DNA from: Clytia hemisphaerica | Lineage: Eukaryota; Cnidaria; Hydrozoa; Leptothecata; Clytiidae | Length of the DNA: 64,000 nt | Direction of reading: 5' to 3' | NCBI GenBank assembly: GCA_902728285.1 | Contig: CACVBU010000262.1 | Location: forward strand, 310,001 to 374,000 | Part shown: piece after piece, positions 35,301 through 46,210 of the stretch | Position numbering within the stretch: position 1 is the stretch's first letter | Layout: each line of letters starts with the position of its first letter | The notes under the pieces: model-generated | Databases searched by the model: none | The model's input: the letters and a program-made list of their open reading frames with translations, nothing else | Told to the model about the DNA's origin: nothing | Position numbers and translations under genes: made by a program

Positions 35301-37807
35301 TACGTAACTCTTCATCTTGTTTTTCTTTCTTTCCATAGAGACAACAATATTTACCATGGTGAACAAGGCGGTATTTACGTTTTCGGAGAAGGTCGAGGTC
35401 TCATTGAGAACAACGATATCTATGGTAATGCATTAGCCGGGATACAAATCCGATCCAATAGTAACCCGATCGTACGCAAAAATCGGATTCACCACGGTAA
35501 ACATGGCGGTATATACATCCACGAATGCGGAATGGGCCTGATTGAGGATAATGAGATCTACGGAAACACTCTTGCTGGTATCTGGATTACAACCGGAAGT
35601 GCACCCATATTGAGATTGAATCGTATCCATAGCGGTAAACAAGTTGGCGTGTATTTCTACGACAAAGGATGCGGAACATTAGAGAATAACGAAATTTACA
35701 ATCACAAATACTCTGGCATCCAAATTAGGTAAGATAATGTCTTGTTTTAAAGCATTTTTTTCTTTCAGCTTGGAATATTTGTTTTGTAGCTTTGCACTGA
35801 GGTGATTGAAATAAGCCAAAGCTTACTCTGTCAACACAAATGTGGTAAGATATAACTAAACCAAAATAAAAATTAATCATAACCAATTATGCATTTCGTT
35901 TCTCATTCTAGGAGTGGCAGCAGCCCTGTGATTCGTAAAAACAAGATCTGGGGCGGTAAAAATGGTGGCGTTTTAATCTACAATGGCGGTCTCGGTATCT
36001 TAGAAGATAACGAAATTTTCGATAACGCGATGGCAGGAGTTTGGATTAAAACAGAGTCCAACCCAATCCTTCGTAGAAACAAAATCCACGACGGTCACGA
36101 GGGAGGTATTTGTATATTCAACAACGGGAAAGGATTATTAGAGGACAATGATATTTTCCGTAATGCTCTCACTGGTGTTTTGATCAGCTCACAAAGTTTT
36201 CCCGTGTTGAGACGGAATCGTATCTTCCAAGGAGGAGCGGCTGGTATTGAGATCACCAACGGAGCTGGAGGTGTTTTGGAAAGGAACGAAATCTTCAACA
36301 ATAAATTTGATGGGATTTGTTTAGCTACTGGTGTTGAACCAAAATTAATAGGTGAGCAGGAGTTTTTTTTCTTCATTTCCATATATTAAACTAATGAAAG
36401 TTTTAGCCATACCATATTTATTTGTGAGGGATGATCAATCTAATGATTTATTTTAGCAAATCGTTCGCTCGGCAGGCATTAAAACTGATCAAAAAACTTG
36501 ATTTGTCCTTTTACATGTTACCTTACTAAATCTACAAAGATGAAGCAAGATTTGCGTATTGTTTACTTTCCTTCTGTTTATGTTTATATCTACCGTTTTT
36601 GTTTCTTTGTTTAGATAACAATTGCCATGACAACAAAGAAGAACTTTCAGAAGCGATCGAAGAAGGAAAATGCCTGTATCAAGTTTCTGGGAATGCTTGT
36701 TACCCCATGCATGATTTCTATAAGTAAGGCCTTTGAGTGTTCTCCAGCTCTTTAACTTAAGGGAACATATTTTGACAAATTAGCTCTCGTCAAACTTAAA
36801 TGATTGTTGCCTCGCAGAATTTTTTTTCTTGCGTTTTTCCCCCTTCGAAAAGTTAGTTCCCTTAAGGTAATTTTAAATCCGAAACACGCAGAAGTATCCC
36901 GAACACCAATTACAATATCTAAATGACTTAAATTTTAATGTCGATTCCATTTCTTTTCCAGATGTGTGACTTGCTCATCGACTGAAAATTTGGCAATTTG
37001 TGTGAATTGTATCAAGAAATGTCATCAAGGCCACGAAGTGCAGTTCGTGAGACACGATAGGTGAGTAGACAAAGCACTCCATGACAGTCCCCCCCCCCGC
37101 ATCCATTATCATCTGATCAACTTACGTTACTCTCTGGAGTGGCGCGTTCCTCTACATTTATTTGACTAGATAGCTAATGAAAAGGCAGCCTTCGGATCGC
37201 CGTCGACTGCGGTCGCAAACTTACTTACGTTATTAACGATTTGAGCATCAATTGGCCTTTTTTGAAGACATTTAATTTGAAATTGGACGACGTTATTACT
37301 ACAAACTAAACCTTCCAAATTAGTTCGGGGGAAATCTTTCGACCACTCAGACATACCCCACCTGAAAGTTCTATTGTGAAGTTCCCTGAGTTTAAGCCCC
37401 CCAAAAATAACACTCTCCTTTGTTCTTTTAGATTCTTTTGTGATTGTGGTGCAGGTACAACTCCCAATTGTTGTCAACTCGTCCCCTCGTCCCAATCCCC
37501 TACCCGTGACGTCACTAACAACAACAACACCCAACAACATCAAAACAAAAACAACAATAATACAACGAACAATTCGAATAGAAAACGAAAATCGGCAACT
37601 TCGAGTCGAACTCGAACTACACGCACACTTAAACGCAATAAAGTCGCTTCTACGACAACTTCCAATACATCCACGAACAGTGCTTCAGCGTCAAACAATT
37701 CGAGTACGTCAACTCGCTCTAAAACACGCAATCAACGTCGTAACGCGTCACAACTCGACAATGAGAATCAACAACTCGAACAATCTCTTTCAGTAGAAGG
37801 AAATTAA
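29357..37807 (+). CDS. FBXO11: F-box only protein 11 (SCF substrate receptor)
   Basis: Substrate-recognition subunit of an SCF (SKP1-CUL1-F-box) ubiquitin ligase. Thirteen coding exons: 29357-29455, 29742-29799, 31735-31942, 32130-32331, 32745-32859, 33183-33392, 34202-34446, 34924-35141, 35339-35728, 35912-36351, 36615-36723, 36962-37060, 37432-37807. All are GT-AG with compatible phases, giving 922 residues (human about 927). In order: a basic, poorly conserved N-terminus; an F-box at about residues 81-122 ([17 protein letters not shown], ending NKLW); a linker; about 20 parallel beta-helix repeats of the pattern NxIxxGxxGGIxIxxxGxGxxExNxI over exons 5-10; and a UBR-type zinc finger at about 765-812 ([26 protein letters not shown]). 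The last roughly 110 residues are an Asn/Ser/Thr/Arg-rich tail with no counterpart that I recall in vertebrates. The start is uncertain: in-frame ATGs lie at 29336, 29357 and 29378. Confidence 0.95.
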
Positions 37808-40141
37808 TAACACTCTATATCATCCCATTCAAACACATTCTTAGATTGATATATGTAAATTACCCTGCCTTGGCTTTCTTTGGTTCGTTCTAAGTTTTTT
37901 TATCATCCTCCACCTATATGCTTCATTTTGTGGGTTCTTTCCTGATCTGCAAAATTTTTTAAAAGGAAATTTATGAAAGTATTATTTATTTGACAGATTA
38001 TTATCATATTAAGTTTTTACTGTACATACATTTAGTATTTTAAGCAATCTTATTTTTTGCTCATTTTTCCTTGGTTTCTAAAAATGACCAAGAAATTTTT
38101 TAAAAAATCGAAAAAGAATTTAGTTGAGAGTAGATCTATTTATCATAACTTTTTACTTTTTTTGTTTTAGGCATTTTACTGATAAATAACGGATTCTTAG
38201 CTAGGTAGTTAGTTATCTTGAGTTTTGATTTAATTTCTGAAAATCTTATCATGGTGATGTATTGCTTCTTTCCAAAGCATCGTTTTTAACAAAGTACCAT
38301 TTCTCGTCGATAGAATTTTTACAAGCTAACTTCACACTGTGTTTGGGAAAACTTCGAATTAATGTATTTGTCATGATGAAACTCCAGTTTCGGAGCATTC
38401 CTGCTTTATAAGATTCGTCTCGTTTAACTACAGCCAGTCATCGTCAAATATATGACTCATTTTGATTTGTAATATACTGTAATATAATGGTCTTATTATT
38501 TATATATAGAAGTTTGATAAGGTGTGTAGATGTAAGGGTGTTTTGAGGAAAGTACCACTCGCCACGACAATGAGTCATTACGTCTGCAGAGATCTTGTTA
38601 TTTTAATATAATCTGGACGAACGTTTGATCGTGGCTAGTTGTACTTTTTTCTCTAAATACTGTAGAAAAATTTATATAAAAATATTATCATCATTTATTT
38701 TCACTTTTGTTTGAAAGAAATTTTTCATCCCTAGAAATTGAATTGTTCTCATTTAGCCAGGGGGTCGGTACTAAAATCTCTGACATCATGATGTTAAGTG
38801 ACGAAGTGGTATACTCAAAAAACTTTAAAATCCTTTTAGTACCACGGGGTACTAAAATACAAAAAAGTTGGTATCCAGACTCAAATTTGAGAAATATTTT
38901 AGTACTTTGGTGCCAAAATTAGTGAACTTTCATCATTTTTTTGAACTTTTTTGCAGAATTTTTCAAAAGAAATTTGAAATTTATTTTAAGAAAATTTCCC
39001 GAGTTCAATTTTTTTTTTTTTTTTTAATAAAAGTAGAATTTCACCTATAAAATATCCTGAAATAACGAAAAAAGGTCGAATTCATGGATAAAATGAAAAA
39101 TTCTCAATACCTTGGAAAAACTACCAAAATTTTGAAAATAAAATGTACTACCAAAATCAATTTTATTTTTATTTCGATTTTTGGAATTTCAGGGTCGGTC
39201 GGGCCCGTAAAACAATTAATCAAATTGGTCTCGCCTTAGTCAAATGTATTTAATGTTTTCTCGATTCATAAGCAGCATTCTGTAGAGGTACCACAATCAG
39301 CACTTTTGAGAAAATGATCCCGAGAAGATAAAATTAGGTGGTCTCTGTGTCTCTATCCTCAAAAATTTTTGTATATGGATACTAAAATACCACTTCTCTA
39401 AAATAGGGTGGTGATATGCAAAAGAACCTCATATATGTCTGAAATTTTATACCGCCTCCTCCCTGAATCAGCAATAATTGTTGGATAGAAGTCTCAAGGA
39501 TACCAAAGTTTATCATGTTTATCATTCAGTTAATTTTTTTCCAAAATTTCAGCTTTCAGCTAATTTTCATAAACTGGGTTCTAATAAAAGTAATTGTGTA
39601 GAGTCTGTAGAGAGTGGTCTGCTAAATCCGATAGTTTCGGAACAGGGAAGAAATGAAATATAAGGCGGGTACAATGCTTTCAATTAATTGGGGGCTTTAC
39701 CATGATCGGTCCACTACTTTGAGCCACTTTTTTGTCTCATATTAGTTATCATCTAATGTCTCTCTTGCCGAACAAGGATCTCAGACTCGTTTACAACTTT
39801 ACACCCCTTCTCATAGACCCGGTGGGATTTTTCAAGCCAATGGGGGTAAAAATCATGGACTGAAACACGATGTTGAACACTGAAACATATGTTTTTTTAT
39901 GGCTGGGGAGTTTTAATTCTATTGTTTTCAAACCAGAAAATCCGATGGGGATGGAAAAATAGCACAATCTTTTTGCAGTGAGAATTTGTTTACTTGATTT
40001 TATTCAGCGGGGACAAAAATTCAGTTAAATTTTCCACTGGGACAATATTTTTGATTAGATTTTAAGGTTTTCATCTGGCTAAATCAAAGTAGAGCTTCTA
40101 AATAGTAGGAAGGAATTTGTAAAATCGCTCGATTTTTTAAG
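37808..40141. other. FBXO11 3' flank and spacer
   Basis: I see no gene. 39790-40060 contains degenerate blocks of the kind GGTGGGA, GGGGTAAAAATC and CCACTGGGACA resembling the interior of family A elements at 868 and 22633, so it may be an old relative. I could not define its ends. Confidence 0.35.
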
Positions 40142-40356
40142 GCTTGGGGACACGAGAAGTGCTCTATCCCACCAACACAAGAAAAAAGTGTGTCCCATGG
40201 GACATTTTTTGGTTTTGTCCCTGGGACAAAAGTGAGATTTCACTTTTATTGGTAGAAAGAAAAATGGGGTGGAGACACAAGAAAGCGTTTCAGGTTGGTA
40301 GGATGAAGCATGTTGCGTTGCACGAACACGAAAAAAAACTTCTCGTGTCCCCAAGC
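40142..40356. mobile_element. TIR element (MITE), family E
   Basis: A 19-bp perfect inverted repeat, GCTTGGGGACACGAGAAGT (40142-40160) and ACTTCTCGTGTCCCCAAGC (40338-40356). The interior contains TGTCCCATGGGACA and TGTCCCTGGGACA palindromes. The right part of another copy is at about 61540-61707. No clear target duplication was seen. Confidence 0.7.
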
Positions 40357-40790
40357 ACTTATTATACATTTTTTGAAAGCTAAGGGGTAGGGGAATCAAA
40401 ATAACTTGGGTTGCCAATTTTTTTTCGGACACTTTAGTGTGATTTTCGGACAAATATGACAGTCTCAAGCAAAAATCATAGGGTCAAAAATTAATGAAGA
40501 TTTTAGCGTAAGAAAACGGAGACCTGTTGTATATTTTTGGAAAGCTCTCAAAAAATTGAGATTAGACTAGAGATATGTATTGTGAGATTCAAAGCGCGAA
40601 AACTGGAAAAACAGCTGTTTTTGGCTGAAAAACACTATTTTTAAAGAGTTTATGTATGAACAAGTCTGACTTTGACTAAAAAAATCGAGCGACCTCAAAA
40701 AAAACATTTGAATCACAAAAAGATTTCATTCTTTTCATATACTTTTCTCATGAGAATACTTAGATTTAACTGGGTAATTACTGGACGTTT

Positions 40791-41322
40791 CAAAATTACA
40801 AGGCGACTTCAAAAACATGTTTCGAAGGCGGTAATAAAAGAGTACAATAATAATTAATCATTTAAATCACTCGGGAGATAAAAGATTATTTTTCACCAAA
40901 GTTTGCTTTTGTTAAAGTCCATTCACGTGCTATTAAACCATAGTAAAATCGAATAAAATTTACCATTAGATTTTAATATTTTCTCCACGTACTCCCTCAA
41001 GTCGCCGTCCTAGTTGCTTAAGGTCCCTATTGAATGAGGACGGCGTCACAGCTTGTCAAAATTACAAGGCGACTTCAAAAACATGTTTCGAAGGCGGTAA
41101 TAAAAGAGTACAATAATAATTAATCATTTAAATCACTCGGGAGATAAAAGATTATTTTTCACCAAAGTTTGCTTTTGTTAAAGTCCATTCACGTGCTATT
41201 AAACCATAGTAAAATCGAATAAAATTTACCATTAGATTTTAATATTTTCTCCACGTACTCCCTCAAGTCGCCGTCCTAGTTGCTTAAGGTCCCTATTGAA
41301 TGAGGACGGCGTCACAGCTTGT
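40791..41322. repeat. Exact tandem duplication of a 266-bp unit
   Basis: 40791-41056 and 41057-41322 read identically, base for base as far as I can see. Each unit begins CAAAATTACAAGGCGACTTC and ends GGACGGCGTCACAGCTTGT. Within the unit GGCGACTT near the start is mirrored by AAGTCGCC near the end. No coding frame spans the unit. Identity at this level means a very recent duplication or an assembly artefact. Confidence 0.9.
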
Positions 41323-41703
41323 TAATTTCTCAATCTGAAATACTAACTGCCGACTCCTGGACGGACCCGATCAGGATCAGGATCAGCATCTCTAGAAAAA
41401 ATATCATTAAAGACTTCCGATCCAATTGATATTTAGCCCTTTGCTGTATACCATTCTTAATGGCAATGACGAATGAGACAGGGGTATGGTATATCTTTCA
41501 AACAAACTTAGATATCGATCTGCTCATAGTTAAAAGGCGGTCCTTACCTTAATTTCACCATTACAAAAAAGCTAGTAACAGTCATACACGGTGTTTAAAA
41601 GAGCCCGATAAATAATACAAATTCTCCCAATCGTCTGGCTGCCTGTGGTTAATCAGTATTGTAAAAGATAATCAGCGATAAAAACGAAATTGGACGGAAT
41701 ATA

Positions 41704-42225
41704 GGCTGCGTTTAGACCAACTGGCATTTGTAATTTGGCATTTGCTCGTGAGGGATTCGATTTTAATAGCTTTTCCATTGTATTTTCTGCCATGGCATTT
41801 AAGGAATCGTCTTTTTAGAGTCATTACTGAAAAGGTGATTCCCTCAAGTTCAACTTTGACAGATCAAACAATGAAAAGCATGGAATTTCTCAAAAACTGC
41901 ACTCATTAAGACTGAAACTTTTTGCCGTAGGGCTAGGCTATGGCAAATCTTGCAAATGTTACAATCTATAGAAAGAACTGAATAAAAAACGTCAAATACT
42001 TTAAAAATCAAAAATATCACTTTTTCTCTCTGTTTTGGTTCCTTTGTTTGATTCGAAATGCCAGAAAAGGGGATTCCTTTGCTCAAAATGGCATTTCAAA
42101 TGCCAACGAAATGCCAACACGCTGGCATCATTAGGCATTTGACAAACCGAACAATTGCGCGGAACAATAGAATTCAAAAGAATACTGCAAGCAATTACAA
42201 ATGCCAGGCTGGTCTAAACGCAGCC
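41704..42225. mobile_element. TIR element (MITE) with 3-bp target site, Harbinger-like
   Basis: The ends GGCTGCGTTTAGACCA (41704) and TGGTCTAAACGCAGCC (ending 42225) are perfect inverted repeats, and CTGGCATTTGTAATT inside is also mirrored. ATA flanks both ends (41701-41703, 42226-42228). At least eight GGCATTT or AAATGCC motifs in both orientations cluster near the ends and around 42090-42145. A 3-bp target site and GGC/GCC termini suggest PIF/Harbinger, by inference. The frames at 41850-42086 (minus) and 42058-42303 (plus) are not genes. Confidence 0.75.
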
Positions 42226-42847
42226 ATAGTCTTGTTAAATTTTCAAAACGCTGCTTTTCTTAAAACGACCTCGTTAGCTGGGGATGAGTTGGAGTCTTTG
42301 TAAGTTACTTCACTAAATTGGTAATTTGATATACATAATAGAAATTACGCGTTCTTTAGAAAAAGTAACAAAATTGTTTTGTTACAGGTTAACGACCAAC
42401 CAAATCAAGAAAGTGCTTGTAAAAAAAAGCGCTGGAGAGGTTATCCATAAAAAAATAAGATTATGCAGGGACTTCATTTTTCAGGGACACCTAAATGCGA
42501 ATTTGAATTCGATTGGTTGAGCCTTTAAATAATTTGTTCCCACCAAATGTTCGAAATCTAGAAAGCAGTCTCTGAACGCGTCAATAGTGAAGTGAATACA
42601 AGTAATGTCAGAGGGAGCTAAATCATATTAAATAACTATGTAATAAGTGCCGTTAAAATATCCTAATAAATACTTTGTTTCCTATCCAGGTATATGATGC
42701 TAACAAAAACAAAAATTCTATTTTTTTTTTCTACAAAACTATTGACAAGAAGGAGTGGAAATCGTTTTCGATGTAATCTCGTCTCATAACCAGTCTTTTA
42801 AACATCCATGAAAATGTCAAACCCCATGTTTGTCCCTTATTTTCACC

Positions 42848-43309
42848 TTAACCATTCATCACTTGATCAACGAATTGCTCAATATTAATCATTCCATTTT
42901 TATCTTCCAATCCTTGACATAATAAGTCCATTTGAGCAGGCGTCATGGCTTCACCCAATGACGTCATAACATGATGTAATTCACCAGCCGAAATGGTACC
43001 ATTTTGTTCGCGATCGAACACACGAAAACATTCCAAAAAGTCTGTTTTATTTTTCTTGTTTCGATCGTTTCCGCCGCGCGATGCAAGTGATTGATATATC
43101 GGTAAAAATTCTTCGAAGCTGATTCTTCTGGAGCCTGCAGAATCTAACTCTTTGACGATTTTTTGGACATCACTTTCTGTTGGGTTTAAACCAAGACCAC
43201 GAAGAGCTTCTCCCAAAAGACTGATTTCAATTTTGGCGTCGCCACAAGTATCGTAAAGGCCAAATGATTCTTCCAAGATGTCTCGTTCTCTTTGTGTCAT
43301 GGAATCCAT
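42848..43309 (-). CDS. MYL6: Myosin essential light chain (EF-hand family)
   Basis: 153 residues, ATG at 43309, TAA at 42848, coding part in one exon. The essential light chain binds the first IQ motif of the myosin heavy chain and stiffens the lever arm. Four EF-hand units are visible: loop 1 at about 20-31 and loop 2 at about 56-67 are degenerate, loop 3 ([12 protein letters not shown], 99-110) has canonical calcium ligands, and loop 4 (about 135-146) is degenerate. The strings [26 protein letters not shown] and the C-terminal QVMNG align with non-muscle/smooth-muscle essential light chains (MYL6, arthropod Mlc-c) better than with calmodulin, which has four good loops and about 149 residues. 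An acceptor (AAAATAG) just upstream at 43342 and a donor at 44289 suggest a 5' UTR exon ending at 44290. The exact vertebrate orthologue is not resolved. Confidence 0.87.
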   Translation of the reverse strand: MDSMTQRERDILEESFGLYDTCGDAKIEISLLGEALRGLGLNPTESDVQKIVKELDSAGSRRISFEEFLPIYQSLASRGGNDRNKKNKTDFLECFRVFDREQNGTISAGELHHVMTSLGEAMTPAQMDLLCQGLEDKNGMINIEQFVDQVMNG

Positions 43310-43341
43310 CTTGTTCAATTTTATAATTTGAAAACTTTCGC

Positions 43342-44289
43342 CTATTTTAAAATAAAAAGCGAGAAAAGTTATCAAATCTTCTCCTGCAATCAAAACATAT
43401 CAAAACAGAAAGTAAAATGTAAAATCATCAAATATAAAACGAATTTTATAACAGAAGAGAAAAGCATACATAAATCTCTATGATGATATTTTCTTCAAAT
43501 ATAAGAACTGTTCACATTTAACCTTCAAAACACAGAACACAGGCAGATGTTTTGTAAAGTTATTACGTTTCTCTATACCTGTGTCGATTCAGTGTTGAAA
43601 AATACTTCATTGAATAATAAATGGCTTTACATACAACTCTCAAAACGTTAAAAGGTCTCTCGCGAGAATTCAATATAAAAAAAATCAATAGAACATTCAA
43701 CAGCTTCAAAAGATTATACATCGGATCAGGAGGAAATCTTTGATTAAAACTACCCCTTTTGAAAAAGCTTGTATTGTCTATCGTTATTATAAGATGATTT
43801 GAAGGTACATCATCAACTTTTGATTTTAAAAGAATTTCTTATATGACGAAAAAAATGTTAATTAAAATGTAGAAATTAAAGCTATGAGAGAAATAGAAAA
43901 GCAATTCCAATTTATAATGCAATATAATTATTCCCAATTATTGCTTATTATAAACTTTGATCATTTTACTCTCTACTACATTGTCAATCAAGATGTCTTG
44001 ATTGGCCTTTTGTTACACACAAGAATGTTGAACAGTTAAAAACTATATAGCGAAAAACGTGAAAAATCCAAGTTTCAATCACATTTCAATCAAAACGCCC
44101 TTTCGTCGTTCACCATTTTGAAATTTTCATTTTCATTTTTTCTTCTTCATTTAAATCAAGGCATTTAACAGTGGTAGTTCTATAGAAGAGGAAAGATCTC
44201 GGATGGTATAAACGGAACATTTTTCGTAAATAAATAAAAAAGTATATCCCTAAGATTCTAAGCAAAGAAATCAATACAAAACTACTTAC
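43342..44289 (-). other. Inferred 5' UTR intron of the myosin light chain
   Basis: On the minus strand the donor GTAAGT at 44289-44284 follows AGAGAAGAGAG, and an acceptor TTTTAAAATAG ends at 43342, about 30 bases before the ATG. The interval has no coding potential. This is inferred from splice signals only. Confidence 0.45.
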
Positions 44290-44599
44290 CCTCTCTTCTC
44301 TGAATTTTCTTTCAAAACTTCTTCACTTTGGTGGAGAATTTATGAAAACAAACGCTCGGCGCCGTAAAATTATTCACGATCGAATGCAAAATGGTAGACA
44401 AAGGAGCGCAGATTATTTTTGATGTTGTTGAGTTTTTTCTTTTTTTACTGCAGAGGGCTGTTTAACTCCAACTTTTCAGGTAAATTGACAGGTATAGTTT
44501 ATTATCTTATCTCTACTTGTCTACTGTAGCTTCCTGTAATGTTGATATACCTTGTTTAATTCCGTCACAGCAACAACTATCTGGTCTGCAAAGTAGTGA

Positions 44600-45142
44600 C
44601 CAGACGGTGTGTCAATCGAACAACTTTGAACAAAAATCGCAATCGAACCAATCGAACGTAATCGAACGTGATCGAATAATTGCGAGTAAGGTTAGATTGG
44701 TTCGATTGATAGTTGACTATGTTCGATTGGTTTGATTGATTGTCAATTACATTGGATGGAATAATCTTCGATTTCATTCGATTACGATTATGTTCGATGA
44801 GTTTGATTGCGATTAAATTAAATTGGATCACTCTGTTAGAGTAGAGCTCTTTAGTGTGGGCGGCCGAGTGCTTGAAGTTGAAGTACCATACCAAAGCGAA
44901 TAAAATCTAATACAATTGAATCAATCAAACGTAAATGGAATACAATCGAACGTAATCGAATACAATCGAACGTAATTGAATACAATCGAACGTAATCGAA
45001 GCAATCGAACAGCAAATCCTGGGTAATATTCGATTGCGATTCAATTGCGTTCGACAATCGAATTGCAATTATTCGATTGCGTTCAAATTGATTCGGCATT
45101 TGATTCGTTCGATTGTCGATTCGTTCGATTGACACCGTCTGG
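44600..45142. mobile_element. TIR element made of AATCGAACGT arrays
   Basis: The ends are CCAGACGGTG followed by TCAATCGAAC, and the inverse GTTCGATTGACACCGTCTGG ending at 45142 (a 2-bp indel separates them). The left half contains AATCGAACGTAATCGAACGT-like tandem units that switch to TTCGATTGG-like units, and the right half does the same in the opposite sense. A short unique centre (about 44835-44890) carries GGGCGGCCGAG. There is no ORF other than repeat translation. Confidence 0.65.
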
Positions 45143-45201
45143 ATATGAGTTAGTGCGGTGCGTGAATTTTTTAAATAGCTAATATTCACAAGGTTTTATC
45201 T

Positions 45202-45338
45202 ACTAGCCGTAATGTATAAGGGTTGCAAAGCAATCCAGACTCCACCTCAATTCGCAAGTTGCTAGCAAAACTAGCCGTAGTGTATAAGGGTTGCGAAGCA
45301 ATCGAGACTCTCCACCACCTCAATTCTAGCAACTCGAG
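45202..45338. repeat. Tandem repeat, two 68-bp units
   Basis: ACTAGCCGTAATGTATAAGG begins at 45202 and again (with one change) at 45270, continuing through GGTTGCAAAGCAATC and CACCTCAATTC. Two units with about 90% identity by eye. It lies directly beside the dispersed repeat copy at 45338-45500. Confidence 0.65.
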
Positions 45339-45500
45339 AAGATTTTTCAAATTTTGATTTTTTTTTCAAAACCTATCCTATCTTGTAGAGCTTTGCAAAA
45401 GAAAGAAAACTGAGGGGTCATAGGCCTCCAGAAGATAAGTGGTTGTAAAGATATTCAAATTTTAGTGCCGAAAATTTGACTAAAAACAGTTAGGGAAACC
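45338..45500. repeat. Dispersed repeat, copy 2 (inverted)
   Basis: The reverse complement of 9690-9870: TTTTCAAAACCTATCCTATC, then GGGGTCATAGGCCTCCAGAA. The order of this block and the tRNA-like block at 45853-46044 is the mirror image of the order at 8.5-9.9 kb. Confidence 0.6.
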
Positions 45501-45678
45501 ATCCATCAGGATCCTGCCATTCTATAAGCCAGCAAAAACTAAATGACACTTGTAAACTTAAGTTTCTTATCATTTTCCACCAAAAACAACCAAAAACATT
45601 GCTACTTCCCAAAGCCGGAGACCAAAACAAATTAAAATCTTCCAAGATTATGGCACCTTTTTGGATCTATTGTTAAGG

Positions 45679-46210
45679 CCATCTAAAAGGTTGGCAGACG
45701 ATATCATCCACCAGGATGCAAGTGAAATTTTTCAATCTGCGGACCTAGACGGGGGTTCGGTTATTATCAGTTAGGGTTAGGGTTGGAGCTCGAGAGTCAC
45801 AATATAAGGCCGAAGGCCTTCTTAGGGGCATCCGTACCCTGTGACCTAACTTAGGATCCCGTAGGGATCCTTGTAGGGGCACTGGTAGGGTTGGGAGCTT
45901 TCTTAATAAAGGTCTGTAAATTACACGCTATAAGTATTTGTGAGTGACAACTTTCTGCCGTGTCTCGTTGACGCAAGCGGTTAAGCATTGGGTTTGTAAA
46001 CCAAGGTTGCTTGCATTTGGTGGTTCGAGCCGGGGTCGGAGACCAATATCACCGGTACGGTCAAATTTCAGAAAAATACTTAGAAAACAGTTAGAAACAC
46101 TAGAGAAAGTCAGAAAATCAGGATAAAAGATAGGAAAGTAGAAAATAGGGGGAAAATAAGAGAGGATGCATCCTGGTGGATGGTATCGTTTGCCAACCCA
46201 TCTAAAATGG
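45679..46210. mobile_element. TIR element carrying a tRNA-like core
   Basis: Terminal inverted repeats of about 42 bp: CCATCTAAAAGGTTGGCAGA onward at 45679, and TGCATCCTGGTGGATGGTAT onward, ending at 46210. Between them lies the tRNA-like block 45853-46044 described separately, followed by an AGAAAA-rich stretch. Part of this element without the core is at 5637-5796. No target duplication is evident. Confidence 0.65.
45853..46044 (+). repeat. tRNA-derived SINE-like repeat, copy 2
   Basis: The plus strand carries the A-box-like TTGACGCAAGCGGTTAAGC, the anticodon-arm-like TTGGGTTTGTAAACCAA (anticodon position TGT if read as a tRNA) and the B-box-like GGTTCGAGCC. The 5' GTCTC and 3' GAGAC could pair as an acceptor stem, but the T-stem cannot, so it is a tRNA relic. 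It starts with the GGATCCCGTAGGGATCC palindrome. It matches 8523-8700 closely in opposite orientation. Confidence 0.65.

Noticed and set aside
36095..36382. 95-codon minus-strand frame within FBXO11, and 37166-37543 minus
   Set aside because: Antisense shadows of FBXO11 exons and introns.
45960..46044. A functional tRNA gene
   Set aside because: A- and B-box-like motifs are present, but the T-stem cannot pair and the anticodon stem has a mismatch; it is a tRNA-derived repeat.
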